NCBI GenBank assembly: GCA_965220875.1
Contig: OZ244849.1
Coordinates: 1,116,001-1,180,000 of the forward strand
Source of the DNA: WTFY01 sp965220875
GTDB taxonomy: Bacteria; Pseudomonadota; Gammaproteobacteria; UBA4575
Direction of reading: 5' to 3'
Length of the DNA stretch: 64,000 nucleotides
A program made the position numbers and the translations under genes. Position 1 is the first letter of the stretch. Every line of letters starts with the position of its first letter. Below, piece by piece: positions 8,544 through 17,100 of the stretch. Below the pieces are notes generated by a model. It searched no databases, was not told the DNA's origin, and saw only the letters and a program-made list of their open reading frames with translations.

Positions 8544-11102
8544 ATGGCTGCCATTGCCAAAGAAATCCTGTCAGTCAATCTCGAAGACGAGATGCGCCAG
8601 TCGTACCTCGATTATGCCATGAGCGTGATCGTCGGACGTGCCCTGCCGGACGTGCGGGACGGCCTGAAACCGGTGCATCGCCGTGCCCTGCACGCCATGA
8701 ATGAACTGGGCAATGACTGGAACAAGCCTTACAAGAAATCTGCCCGAGTAGTGGGGGATGTTATCGGCAAGTACCATCCGCATGGCGAGTCGGCCGTTTA
8801 CGACACCATCGTGCGGATGGCCCAGCCGTTTTCCATGCGCTACATGCTCATAAACGGCCAAGGCAATTTTGGTTCGGTCGACGGGGATGCGCCGGCCGCG
8901 ATGCGCTACACGGAGGTGCGCATGGCTCGTATCACGCACGAGATCCTTGCGGACCTGGACAAGGAAACCGTGGATTTTGCACCGAACTACGACAATTCCG
9001 AGTCCGAGCCAACCGTGCTTCCGACCCGTGTTCCCAATCTGCTGGTCAACGGCTCATCCGGCATTGCCGTGGGCATGGCGACGAATATCGCCCCGCATAA
9101 CCTGACGGAAGTGGTCAACGCGTGTATCGCACTGATTGAGGCGCCGGAGATGGATTGCCAGGCCCTGATGCAGCATTTGCCGGGCCCTGATTTCCCGACC
9201 GCTGCCATCATCAATGGCAGGGAGGGTATCGTCGAGGCCTATCTCACGGGCCGCGGGCGCATCCATATGCGTGCCCGCACCCATATCGAGCAGGATGCGC
9301 AGAGCGGGCGCGAGCGCATCGTTGTCACCGAGCTGCCATACCAGGTTAACAAGGCCAACCTGGTCATGAAGATTGCCGAACTGGTCAAGGAAAAACGTCT
9401 GGACGGGATTGCGGCCAACGGGCTTCGCGACGAGTCGGACAAGGAAGGCATGCGCATTGTCATCGAATTGCGCCGGGACGAAGTGAGCGGTGTGATTCTG
9501 AACAACCTGTTCAAGCATACGGCCATGCAGAGCGTGTTCAGCATGAACATGGTGGCGCTGGTCGATGGACAGCCGCGGTTGCTGAACCTGAAACAGATCC
9601 TGCAGGTCTTTATCCGGCACCGGCGTGACGTGGTCACGCGCCGCACGCTGTTCGAGCTGCGCAAGGCACGGGAACGGGTGCATATCCTAGAAGGCCTTGC
9701 CGTCGCTCTCACGAACATCGATGCAATCATTGCACTGATCAAGCAGTCCGCGAGCCCTGCAGTGGCCAAGGACCAGCTGGTCGAAAGGTTCTGGCAGCCC
9801 GGAATCGTCACGGGGCTACTGAAGCGCGCAGGGGCCGAGGTCTCGTGCCCGGAAGGCCTGGGGGATCAATTCGGCATGCAGGAGGCAGGGTACCGCCTGT
9901 CACCGATGCAGGCACAGGCGATACTGGACCTGCGGCTGCATCGTCTGACCAGCCTTGAGCAGGACAAGATTGTCAACGATTACAGCGAACTGCTCGACAG
10001 GATCATCGACCTGCTCGAGATCCTGCAGGATCCGGATCGACTCATGCGCGTCATTCGCAGTGAGCTGGAAGCTATCCGGGACCAGTACGGTGACGATCGG
10101 AGAACGGAAATTTCCGATGAACAGGTGGCACTTACCATGGAAGACCTGATCCAGGACGAGGAAGTGGTGGTAACCCTGTCGCATGGCGGCTATGCCAAGT
10201 CACAGCCACTGGACACGTACAATCCGCAGCGGCGGGGCGGCAAGGGAAAGGCCGCCACATCGGTCAAAGCCGAGGATTTTGTTGACCGGCTGTTCGTTGC
10301 CAGCATGCATGACACCGTCTTGTGTTTTTCCAGCCGTGGCAAGGTGTACTGGCTCAAGGTCTACGAGCTTCCACAGGCCGGACGCACGGCACGTGGCAAG
10401 CCTATTGTCAACCTCCTGCCGTTGCAGGAAGGGGAGCGAATCAATGCCGTGCTGCCTGTCAGGGAATTTCAGGAAGATGCCTACGTCGTGATGGCAGCCA
10501 GCAGCGGCACCGTCAAGAAAACCCGTCTGACCGCGTTTTCCCGGCCTCGGGCCGGCGGCATCATTGCGGTGGATCTGCGTGACAACGACTATCTTATCGA
10601 TGTTGTGATGACACATGGAGACACCGAGCTTCTGATGGTCAGCGATGCAGGCAAAGCAATCCGTTTCAGTGAAAAGAGCGTTTCTGCCACGGGGCGCACC
10701 AGCCGGGGTGTGCGCGGAATCCGGCTGGACGAGGGACAGCGTGTCATAAGCCTGCTCAGCCTGAAGCCAGGCATGGGCAAGACCGAAATCCTGGTGGCCA
10801 CTGAAAACGGGTACGGGAAGCGCACCGGAATCGAGGAATACCCGGTGCAAAATCGTGCCGGCAAGGGCGTGATCACCATCCAGACCGGGCCACGCAACGG
10901 CAAGGTGATCGGCGCCATAGCGGTCTCTTGCGATGATGAAATCATGCTGATCACCAACAGCGGCACCCTGGTGCGCACGCCCGTCGGGGGAGTCTCCAGG
11001 ACGAGACGCAACACCCAGGGCGTGAGACTGATCCGCCTGGCCGAAGAAGAACAGCTCGTGGAGGTCGAGAGGATCGAGAACCTGGCCGATGACACTGACT
11101 GA
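8544..11102 (+). CDS. gyrA: DNA gyrase subunit A
   Basis: The 852-residue breakage-reunion subunit of DNA gyrase, which with GyrB introduces negative supercoils. Numbering matches E. coli: catalytic Tyr122 lies in AAMRYTE and the quinolone-resistance region is residues 67-106. Ser83 and Asp87, the main resistance positions, have wild-type residues; position 82 is Glu instead of Asp. The C-terminal beta-pinwheel carries the GyrA box in QRRGGKGKA, and further blades of the form RGVRGIRL and RAGKGVITI. The gene has its own extended -10 promoter and is followed by serC after 94 bases. Confidence 0.98.
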   Translation: MAAIAKEILSVNLEDEMRQSYLDYAMSVIVGRALPDVRDGLKPVHRRALHAMNELGNDWNKPYKKSARVVGDVIGKYHPHGESAVYDTIVRMAQPFSMRYMLINGQGNFGSVDGDAPAAMRYTEVRMARITHEILADLDKETVDFAPNYDNSESEPTVLPTRVPNLLVNGSSGIAVGMATNIAPHNLTEVVNACIALIEAPEMDCQALMQHLPGPDFPTAAIINGREGIVEAYLTGRGRIHMRARTHIEQDAQSGRERIVVTELPYQVNKANLVMKIAELVKEKRLDGIAANGLRDESDKEGMRIVIELRRDEVSGVILNNLFKHTAMQSVFSMNMVALVDGQPRLLNLKQILQVFIRHRRDVVTRRTLFELRKARERVHILEGLAVALTNIDAIIALIKQSASPAVAKDQLVERFWQPGIVTGLLKRAGAEVSCPEGLGDQFGMQEAGYRLSPMQAQAILDLRLHRLTSLEQDKIVNDYSELLDRIIDLLEILQDPDRLMRVIRSELEAIRDQYGDDRRTEISDEQVALTMEDLIQDEEVVVTLSHGGYAKSQPLDTYNPQRRGGKGKAATSVKAEDFVDRLFVASMHDTVLCFSSRGKVYWLKVYELPQAGRTARGKPIVNLLPLQEGERINAVLPVREFQEDAYVVMAASSGTVKKTRLTAFSRPRAGGIIAVDLRDNDYLIDVVMTHGDTELLMVSDAGKAIRFSEKSVSATGRTSRGVRGIRLDEGQRVISLLSLKPGMGKTEILVATENGYGKRTGIEEYPVQNRAGKGVITIQTGPRNGKVIGAIAVSCDDEIMLITNSGTLVRTPVGGVSRTRRNTQGVRLIRLAEEEQLVEVERIENLADDTD

Positions 11103-11122
11103 GAAAGCATTTGCCGGTCAGT

Positions 11123-11141
11123 CCGGGCACGGCCTGCCCGG
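11123..11141 (+). other. Hairpin in the gyrA-serC gap
   Basis: A 7-bp GC-rich inverted repeat (CCGGGCA / TGCCCGG, 5-base loop) begins 20 bases after the gyrA stop. There is no T-tract, so it is not a typical intrinsic terminator; it may pause polymerase or protect the gyrA 3' end. Confidence 0.4.
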
Positions 11142-11196
11142 AATCTGAGATCAGGCATACCGGCCTGCGGTTCCTGTAAGATACCCGCGTATACCC

Positions 11197-12297
11197 ATGC
11201 AGGACATCTTTTATTTTGGCGCCGGTCCTGCGGCGTTGCCTCGCCCGGTGCTGGAGAAAATCAGGCGGGAGTTCCTGAACTACCGGGGTACCGGGCTGTC
11301 CGTAATCGAACTTCCGCACCGTGGAGAAGTTTTCTCCGGAATCAGGAAGCATGCTGAATCCCTGCTGCGGGAGCTGATGCAGATCCCGGAGGATTATGCG
11401 GTGCTTTTCATGCATGGCGGGGCTACCGGCCAGTTTTCCATGCTGCCGCTTAATTTTCTTGGCCCTGGACGCAGTGCCGATTACGTGTGCACGGGGTACT
11501 GGTCTGCGAGGGCTGCCAAGGAGGCAAAAAGGCTGGCGGGGATCCGGGAGATCCATGCCCTGCATGAAGGGGATGGCCTGTCCATTGCACCCGAACGGGA
11601 ATGGAGCCTGGATCCGCAGGCTATTTACCTGCATTATTGCGACAACGAGACGGTCGAAGGGGTCGCATTTCCGGGAATTCCCGACGCGCCACGGCGTTCA
11701 CTGGTATGCGACATGACCTCGTCAGTACTGATGCGTCCCGTGGAGATCCGCAGGTTCGCGGTCCTCTATGCCGGAGCCCAGAAAAACCTCGGGATTGCAG
11801 GCCTGTGTGTCGTCATCGTCAGGAAGGAATGGTTGGGCCTCGTGAACGAGCAGGTCCCGCGGCTGAATGACTACCGGCGCTGTGCGCGGGAGCAGTCCAT
11901 GGTCAACACGCCCCCCGTATTTGCAATCTATGTACTGCAGGTGCTTCTGGACTGGGTGAAGGGTCAGGGGGGAGTGCAGGTCATGCACGAAAGGAGCCTG
12001 CGCCGTGCCGGTATCCTTTACGGGGTGCTTGATTCAAGCCGGCTGTACAGGAACCGGGTCATCGAGGAATTCCGCTCCAGGGTCAATGTACCTTTCGAAA
12101 TCAGGGATCAGGGTTTGCAGGAGCTTTTCCTGGCCGAGGCAGGGCAAAACGGGCTGCATGGCCTGCGCGGCCATCGGAATGCAGGGGGAATCCGTGCCAG
12201 CCTGTACAATGCCATGCCGGATGCGGGCGTGGAACGCCTGGCGGAGTTCATGCGTGATTTCGAGACCAGGCACCTGAACCGGCATGTGTCCGGGTGA
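11197..12297 (+). CDS. serC: Phosphoserine aminotransferase
   Basis: SerC, a PLP class V aminotransferase of serine biosynthesis (3-phosphohydroxypyruvate to phosphoserine) and of pyridoxal phosphate biosynthesis. The 366 residues carry FYFGAGPAALP at the N-terminus, the phosphate-contact loop GGATGQF, TGYWSARAAKEA, HYCDNETVEG, the PLP lysine in YAGAQKNLGIAG (about residue 197), and the C-terminal GHRNAGGIRASLYNAM. It follows gyrA as in many gammaproteobacteria, but the expected next gene pheA lies 11 kb away, displaced by an insertion. Confidence 0.96.
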   Translation: MQDIFYFGAGPAALPRPVLEKIRREFLNYRGTGLSVIELPHRGEVFSGIRKHAESLLRELMQIPEDYAVLFMHGGATGQFSMLPLNFLGPGRSADYVCTGYWSARAAKEAKRLAGIREIHALHEGDGLSIAPEREWSLDPQAIYLHYCDNETVEGVAFPGIPDAPRRSLVCDMTSSVLMRPVEIRRFAVLYAGAQKNLGIAGLCVVIVRKEWLGLVNEQVPRLNDYRRCAREQSMVNTPPVFAIYVLQVLLDWVKGQGGVQVMHERSLRRAGILYGVLDSSRLYRNRVIEEFRSRVNVPFEIRDQGLQELFLAEAGQNGLHGLRGHRNAGGIRASLYNAMPDAGVERLAEFMRDFETRHLNRHVSG

Positions 12298-12389
12298 ACG
12301 GATTGATACAGCCCGGGCGGTCATGTGTTTGTACAGGATTCATTCCCGGTGCAGCATGTTGTACCATCACCGGCTTGATTCAGGTTTGA

Positions 12390-12413
12390 CGGGCAGTCAG
12401 GTGATGCTGCCCG
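12390..12413 (+). other. Hairpin upstream of the acyl carrier protein gene
   Basis: A 7-bp inverted repeat (CGGGCAG / CTGCCCG, 10-base loop) lies between serC and the carrier-protein gene, ending 27 bases before the ATG. It lacks a T-tract. It may belong to the 5' leader of the carrier-protein transcript or act as a weak stop for serC transcription. Confidence 0.3.
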
Positions 12414-12440
12414 GGTCTCAGGGGTGAGGTTTTCAGGAAC

Positions 12441-12698
12441 ATGCCAACTATAGAACAGGTCCTGGCGGTACTGGCGAAGTCCGTGCCGGTCCCGGAAGAC
12501 ATGGAGGCAATGGGTGAGCAGGCACCGTTGCTGGGTGCCATTCCGGAGCTGGATTCCCTGGCCATCACGAACGTCATCATGGACCTTGAGAAAACCTTTG
12601 GCATCGGGTTTGAAGCCGATGAACTGGATGCGCAGGTCTTCAGCACGGTGGGGACCTTGCGTGACCTGATCCTCTTGAAAATGGCTGACCATGCATGA
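12441..12698 (+). CDS. Acyl carrier protein, exosortase A-associated type
   Basis: An 85-residue acyl carrier protein. Ser39 in the PELDSLAITNVI motif is the expected phosphopantetheine attachment site, at the start of helix 2. The region LLGAIPELDSLA is typical of the small carrier proteins coded in exosortase A / exopolysaccharide loci rather than of fatty-acid AcpP. It converges with a decarboxylase and ligase of the same association, which suggests that the ligase loads this carrier, although it is on the opposite strand. The ATG at 12441 is preceded by a CAGGAA ribosome site. Confidence 0.85.
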   Translation: MPTIEQVLAVLAKSVPVPEDMEAMGEQAPLLGAIPELDSLAITNVIMDLEKTFGIGFEADELDAQVFSTVGTLRDLILLKMADHA

Positions 12699-12726
12699 TC
12701 CGGGTTCTGCCAGCCCCAGCAGCAGT

Positions 12727-13962
12727 TCAGACCAGGATTTCTGACGGTTCCGGATGGCTCAGGAAATTGATTGGGCTGGCCGTATAGCCGTACGCACCGG
12801 ATTGAAACACCACGACCAGGTCACCAATGTCCGCCTTGGGAAGGTCCATGTCCTTGGCGAGGATGTCGAGGGATGTGCACAGGGGCCCTACGACCGATAC
12901 GTTTTCTGTGCGCTCCCCGATTCGGTTGCCAATGGTCACCGGGTAATTCCTGCGAATGGCCTGGCCGAAGTTCCCGCTGGCGGCAAGATGGTGATGAAGC
13001 CCGCCGTCACACACCAGGTAGAGGGTGCCCCTTGAAATCTTCCTGTCCGTGATACGCATCACGTACAGTCCGGCCTCGCCGACCAGGTAGCGCCCGAGTT
13101 CGAGGATGATTTCGGTATGGGCAAACTTCTCATGGTACCGCGCAAGCAGGGCCTTCAGGTTTTCCATGACCGGCCGGACCTCAAGGGGAGTGTCACCGGG
13201 GAAGTACGGTATACCGAACCCGCCCCCGATATTGAGCCTCCTTACCGGCATGCCGGCCTGCCCGGAAAGCTGGCCTGCCAGCGCGAAGGTTTTTTCCTGA
13301 ACCTCGATGATCGTTTCCGCCCGCAGGGTCTGCGATCCGCTGAATATGTGAAACCCCATGAACTGCATGCCCGATGCCGCGATCTTCTCCAGCAGACTCG
13401 GGGCCGCCTCCGCATCCACCCCGAAAGGCTGCGAGCCCCCTGAAACCTTGATGCCCGAGGCCCTGAGTTCGAAATCCGGGTTGATGCGCAGTGCCACGTT
13501 AGCAGTTCGGCCGGAGGTGCGGCTGATTTCAGCAATCCTTGCAAATTCTGTATCCGATTCCACGTTCAGGGTGATCCCGGCCGCTATGGCGTCTGCAAGT
13601 TCCTGCTCCGATTTTCCGGGTCCTGCAAAACTGATATCCGCCGAAGGCATGCCGCTTCGCAGGGCGGTGCCCAGTTCCCGGCCCGATGCGACATCCAGCC
13701 CGTCCACATGCTGTGCAATGAGGTCGACCACCGCCTGCATCGGGTTCGCCTTGACCGCATAATGCAGCCTGACCCCGGTCGGCAGCAGCTTGCGCAGTTC
13801 CTGGATGCGGTTTCGAATGATGTCGCGGCTGTACAGGTACAGGGGAGTCTTGCCGCATTGCCCGACGATGTCCACCAGCCTTCTGCCACCGATCACCAGG
13901 TGCGGGCCGTCGACGGCAAAAGGTCCCTGCAGGCTGTGGTGTCGTAGCTCAGTCGTGTTCAT
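12727..13962 (-). CDS. PLP-dependent decarboxylase, exosortase A system-associated type
   Basis: A 411-residue fold-type III PLP decarboxylase related to LysA and ornithine decarboxylase. The PLP lysine is Lys71 in LHYAVKANPM; other family motifs are GFHIFSGSQ, LNIGGGFGIPYFPGD, and the GPLCTSLDIL segment with the active-site Cys. It matches the group named pyridoxal-dependent decarboxylase, exosortase A system-associated (TIGR03099 style). The substrate is unknown, probably an amino acid whose amine is joined to a carrier-bound acyl group. ATG 13962 overlaps the end of the ligase gene by 14 bases, so the two are translationally coupled; an extension to 14028 is open but unlikely. Confidence 0.86.
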   Translation of the reverse strand: MNTTELRHHSLQGPFAVDGPHLVIGGRRLVDIVGQCGKTPLYLYSRDIIRNRIQELRKLLPTGVRLHYAVKANPMQAVVDLIAQHVDGLDVASGRELGTALRSGMPSADISFAGPGKSEQELADAIAAGITLNVESDTEFARIAEISRTSGRTANVALRINPDFELRASGIKVSGGSQPFGVDAEAAPSLLEKIAASGMQFMGFHIFSGSQTLRAETIIEVQEKTFALAGQLSGQAGMPVRRLNIGGGFGIPYFPGDTPLEVRPVMENLKALLARYHEKFAHTEIILELGRYLVGEAGLYVMRITDRKISRGTLYLVCDGGLHHHLAASGNFGQAIRRNYPVTIGNRIGERTENVSVVGPLCTSLDILAKDMDLPKADIGDLVVVFQSGAYGYTASPINFLSHPEPSEILV

Positions 13963-15559
13963 CTTGCTGTTCTGGCGGGCACATCGAATGGTAGCGGGCC
14001 GACAGCTCCTTGCGGTCGGTCTTGCCATGCGTGTTGCGCGGGATCTCGTTCATGCGAATGTACCGGACCGGCAGCATGTAAAACGGTAGAACCGTCTTCA
14101 GGTACCGTTCCAGTTCCTTTTTCGTTTTTTCCGGATCCTGGTCGGTCGTGTACACCAGGCATACGGCCTGACCGCGATCAGGATGTGCCACACCGAAGGC
14201 CACGGCCTCCCTGACCGAATGATGCATGCCTGCGGGCTCTTCGATCTCGCCCGGGCTGACACGATACCCTGACGTCTTGATCATGTCATCCTTGCGCCCG
14301 ACGAAATAGAGGTACCCGTCCTGGTCCTGCCTGACCAGGTCTCCGGACCAGACTTCGCGTCCGTTCATGTCCTGGCCGTTGCCTGGGCCGCTGTGCAATG
14401 GTCTGAACCGTTCGGCGGTCTTGTCCGGATCGTTCCAGTAGCCCTGGGCGACCAGTGGTCCCCTGTGTACCAGCTCTCCCACCTCACCTGGCCGGCACAG
14501 CGACCCGTCCTCGTGCACGATCCGGATTTCCGCGTGGGGTATGGCCTTTCCGATCGATGCTGGTCGGCGCAGGACCTCATCCGGAGGCAGATAGGTAGAC
14601 CTGAACGCTTCGGTCAGCCCGTACATCAGGTAAATGTCCGAACCGGGAAGTTTCTTTGCAAGCTTCCGGACGGTGGCCTCGGGCAGGATGTCTCCCGAAC
14701 TGGTGATGTAGCGGAGTGTCTTTTGGGCCTTTGCGGGCCATTCGAGCCGGACGAGTTGTTGCCAGAGCGACGGTACGGCAGCCAGTCCGGTGATCCGGCC
14801 CGTTTCCAGTGCTTTCATGACATCTTTTGGCAGCAGATAATCGTGCAGTACCAGGGTCGCACCGACACAGAAGGCGGTGGTCAGCTGGCTGAAGCCGTAA
14901 TCGAAGCTGAAGGGCAGTACGGACAGGATCCGGTCACTTGACGTGTTCCCGAGGTAGGCCGCCACGCTTTGTGCACCCAGGCGCAGGTTCCTGTGGTTCA
15001 GTACAACACCCTTCGGTTTGCCCGTGCTCCCGGACGTGTAGAATATGGCAGCGAGACCGGTTTCAGGGAGGTCGCCGGGAAGCGGGCCACCAGGTTCTGA
15101 ACAGAACGACTGCCAGCGATCTACCCTCAGGGCAGGTGGCAGGTTTTCAGGGAGTTCCGGCACCGTGTCAGTCAGAACGACATGACGCAGAGAATCACAG
15201 TGTTGCAGGGTGTCCTGCAGGGCCGTCAGTCTGTGTGAAGTGGTGACCAGCAGCTCGATTCCGCAGTCTTTCAGGATATGGCTCACCTGGAGGCTTTTAA
15301 GCGCCGGGTGCACCGGGACCATGCATCCGCCACAGCCCAGGGTTCCAAAAAATGCGGTGACGGCTTCTGTGCATTTCGGGAGGTAAATTCCGACACGGGT
15401 TCCGCGGTCCAGGCCGGCTCGGAAGTACCCCCCTGCAAAATGCCTGCATGCCGCCTCAAGTGCGCGGTAGGTAACCACGTCTTCACGATGCTCGAGTGCA
15501 ACGTTTCCAGGGTGCCTGCTGGCCTGCTCAAGGAGGAATGAATATACGGAATTCGGCAT
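13949..15559 (-). CDS. AMP-forming acyl-CoA/acyl-ACP ligase, exosortase A system-associated type
   Basis: A 536-residue ANL-superfamily adenylating enzyme. The phosphate loop is YTSGSTGKPKGV (about residue 175), followed by YLMYGLTEAFRSTYLPP, the Asp in WSGDLVRQDQDGYLYFVGRKDDMIKTSGYR (split motifs A7-A8), and the late catalytic Lys in THGKTDRKEL. It resembles the acyl-CoA ligase (AMP-forming) of exosortase A clusters. It probably activates an acyl group for the nearby carrier protein. It is the first gene of a two-gene operon with the decarboxylase; ATG 15559. No exosortase or polysaccharide genes are in this window. Confidence 0.87.
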   Translation of the reverse strand: MPNSVYSFLLEQASRHPGNVALEHREDVVTYRALEAACRHFAGGYFRAGLDRGTRVGIYLPKCTEAVTAFFGTLGCGGCMVPVHPALKSLQVSHILKDCGIELLVTTSHRLTALQDTLQHCDSLRHVVLTDTVPELPENLPPALRVDRWQSFCSEPGGPLPGDLPETGLAAIFYTSGSTGKPKGVVLNHRNLRLGAQSVAAYLGNTSSDRILSVLPFSFDYGFSQLTTAFCVGATLVLHDYLLPKDVMKALETGRITGLAAVPSLWQQLVRLEWPAKAQKTLRYITSSGDILPEATVRKLAKKLPGSDIYLMYGLTEAFRSTYLPPDEVLRRPASIGKAIPHAEIRIVHEDGSLCRPGEVGELVHRGPLVAQGYWNDPDKTAERFRPLHSGPGNGQDMNGREVWSGDLVRQDQDGYLYFVGRKDDMIKTSGYRVSPGEIEEPAGMHHSVREAVAFGVAHPDRGQAVCLVYTTDQDPEKTKKELERYLKTVLPFYMLPVRYIRMNEIPRNTHGKTDRKELSARYHSMCPPEQQDEHD

Positions 15560-15660
15560 AGGGCACAGTCTATTCCCGAAATCTTATACAAGACAAGCTG
15601 CCTGCGCGGGTACAATGATGGTCACCCCGTAAACGGATCCAAAGCGTTTGCGAACATGGC

Positions 15661-15849
15661 ATGACAAATTCCTGTAGGGGAGAAGGAAGCAGGGGACGCA
15701 AGCGTTATTCGGTGGAGTGTATCGGTGCGGCGGTCAAGGTGCATGAGAACGACACCTCGATCGGTGACATATGCCGCAAGATGGGGATTTCGGAGGACTT
15801 GATCCTGGGCAAGGCGATGTCACAGGACATCACGCGTCGAAAGCGGTGA
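15661..15849 (+). pseudogene. Degenerate IS3-family transposase OrfA fragment
   Basis: A 62-codon fragment that resembles the helix-turn-helix N-terminus of IS3-type OrfA: RKRYSVECIGAAVKVHEND, then SIGDICRKMGISEDLILGKA. After the helix-turn-helix the similarity stops where OrfA would continue to its leucine zipper, and no OrfB or terminal repeats are seen. It is best read as an insertion-sequence scar at the edge between the ligase operon and the iron island. Confidence 0.6.
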
Positions 15850-15858
15850 ACGGCATGC

Positions 15859-15988
15859 GTGCGGGATGCGGTGGTGTTCGAGGACGACCTGCCGGTAGGT
15901 CAGCTGCAGGCCGGGCCAGGGGCATCAGCCACTCGGCTCAGCTACCTTTCATGTTATCGGATAGCTAGTGAATGGCGTGCACAGGCTT
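15859..15988 (+). pseudogene. Possible HipA N-terminal fragment
   Basis: In the same frame as, and directly after, the OrfA remnant, an uncalled stretch reads DAVVFEDDLPVGQLQAG and then TRLSYLSCYRIAS, ending at a stop at 15986-15988. The pattern (short strand, V-G-x-L, then a hydrophobic strand with LSY) is like the N-terminal subdomain of HipA toxins. It is short, has no conventional start and overlaps the end of the opposite-strand 91-residue gene, so the identity is tentative. Confidence 0.25.
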
Positions 15989-16240
15989 GAGTACTTGTAT
16001 GCCCTGGTACTCGATAAAAATGCAGTATTTGCCCTCGTAGTTGTCAACGGTTCCAATTTGTGCCTTGCCTTGTCTAAGCGCACTTAACATGGATAACTCT
16101 GATTCGCAAAAAGCCCGAGCGACGACCCCGATATTCTTGAATATGCACGCTTTGATACGCTCTAGCTCTGGAGGCTTAAAGTTCACTTGGGAATGCTTTA
16201 TGAGTGAGTCCGAGGCAGTGGGCAAGTTCGTATCTGACAT
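15965..16240 (-). CDS. Unrecognised 91-residue protein under a Fur-box promoter
   Basis: I do not recognise this protein. It has 91 residues, no signal peptide and no membrane segment. An amphipathic first half (PPELERIKACIFKNIGVVAR, Cys at about 32 and 45) leads to a predicted beta-rich end (QIGTVDNYEGKYCIFIEYQ). It lies downstream of piuC on the same strand but has its own promoter, whose spacer is exactly filled by a perfect Fur palindrome (16286-16304), so it should be made under iron limitation. ATG 16240 is the only early start. It could be an iron-starvation accessory or regulatory protein; no function is claimed. Confidence 0.7.
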   Translation of the reverse strand: MSDTNLPTASDSLIKHSQVNFKPPELERIKACIFKNIGVVARAFCESELSMLSALRQGKAQIGTVDNYEGKYCIFIEYQGIQVLKPVHAIH

Positions 16241-16280
16241 GGTGCTGTGGTCCCGTACGATTTATTGATATTAATATGTA

Positions 16281-16309
16281 ATGTTAATGATAATTATTAT
16301 CATTCGCAA
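16281..16309 (-). promoter_or_regulatory. Promoter of the 91-residue gene
   Basis: On the minus strand, TTGCGA (16304-16309) and TAACAT (16281-16286) are separated by exactly 17 bases. The spacer is the core of a Fur box, so repressor binding would block polymerase directly. The start of transcription would be near 16274, leaving a leader of about 34 bases. Confidence 0.65.
16286..16304. promoter_or_regulatory. Fur box, perfect palindrome
   Basis: A 19-base site, AATGATAAT-T-ATTATCATT, is a perfect 9-1-9 inverted repeat and closely matches the Fur consensus. It fills the spacer of the promoter for the 91-residue gene and lies 112 bases downstream of the piuC stop. Confidence 0.9.
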
Positions 16310-16416
16310 TATTTAAAATTAAATATTATGCAGAATTGCAACTCATGCAGATGAGCAGGACATATGCAAGATATTCGTATCTGAAACGTCTAGAGCCCGT
16401 GACGTAGTTACCATAT

Positions 16417-17100
16417 TTAAACTGCTGCCCAGCGACGCATCAGATTGAGGTATACGCCCGTCAGACGAACAATGTCTTTGTCGGCTTTACCATGCTCTCG
16501 TGAAAGTGCCTGAATGGATTGATCTAAGTCGTAAAGCAGTGAACGCTGACCGGAATCTTGCACCATGCTCTGGATCCAGAAAAATGAACTGATTCTTGTG
16601 CCCTTGGTTACCTGTAGCACCTGATGCAAGCTCGTAGAGGGGTAAAGAACCATATCTCCGGCAGGAAGCTTGACTTTCTGTGTCCCAAAATTGTCTTCGA
16701 TAACCAGTTCGCCACCTTCGTATTCGCCTGGTTCACACAAAAATAATGTTGCAGACAAGTCTGAACGCATTACAACCTTGGTGCCCGTAACACGCATCAG
16801 CGCACCATCTACATGAACACCGTAGTGTTCCCCACCAGAATAGCGATTGAATTTAGGCGGATAGATTTTTTCTGGAATTGCGGCGGAGGTAAAATGTGGA
16901 TGATTGCCCAGGGTTCTTAGAATATGATTTCCAAGGGATACGGCGACCGGAGATTCCTCATCTAGCTGCTGGTTCATTTTCACTGCTCCGGACAGCGTTC
17001 CAGCCGAAGACTGCCCGCTGATCCAGTCAGCACTTGCCAGGTGTTTGCGGAACTGGCGTACTTCCTCCCTGTTTAACACCTTTTTGATTCTCAACAGCAT
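16417..17100 (-). CDS. piuC: PKHD-type Fe(II)/2-oxoglutarate dioxygenase, PiuC/YbiX family
   Basis: A 227-residue dioxygenase. The iron ligands are visible as His96-x-Asp98 (HYGVHVDGAL) and His159 (STSLHQVLQV); Arg169 in KGTRISSFFW would bind 2-oxoglutarate. The N-terminus MLLRIKKVLNREEV and the R-W end match the YbiX/PiuC group, which is typically coded beside catecholate siderophore receptors (fiu-ybiX in E. coli, piuA-piuC in Pseudomonas). Its substrate is unknown. The ATG overlaps the stop of the upstream FMN enzyme by one base (TAATG), so they are translationally coupled. Confidence 0.93.
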   Translation of the reverse strand: MLLRIKKVLNREEVRQFRKHLASADWISGQSSAGTLSGAVKMNQQLDEESPVAVSLGNHILRTLGNHPHFTSAAIPEKIYPPKFNRYSGGEHYGVHVDGALMRVTGTKVVMRSDLSATLFLCEPGEYEGGELVIEDNFGTQKVKLPAGDMVLYPSTSLHQVLQVTKGTRISSFFWIQSMVQDSGQRSLLYDLDQSIQALSREHGKADKDIVRLTGVYLNLMRRWAAV

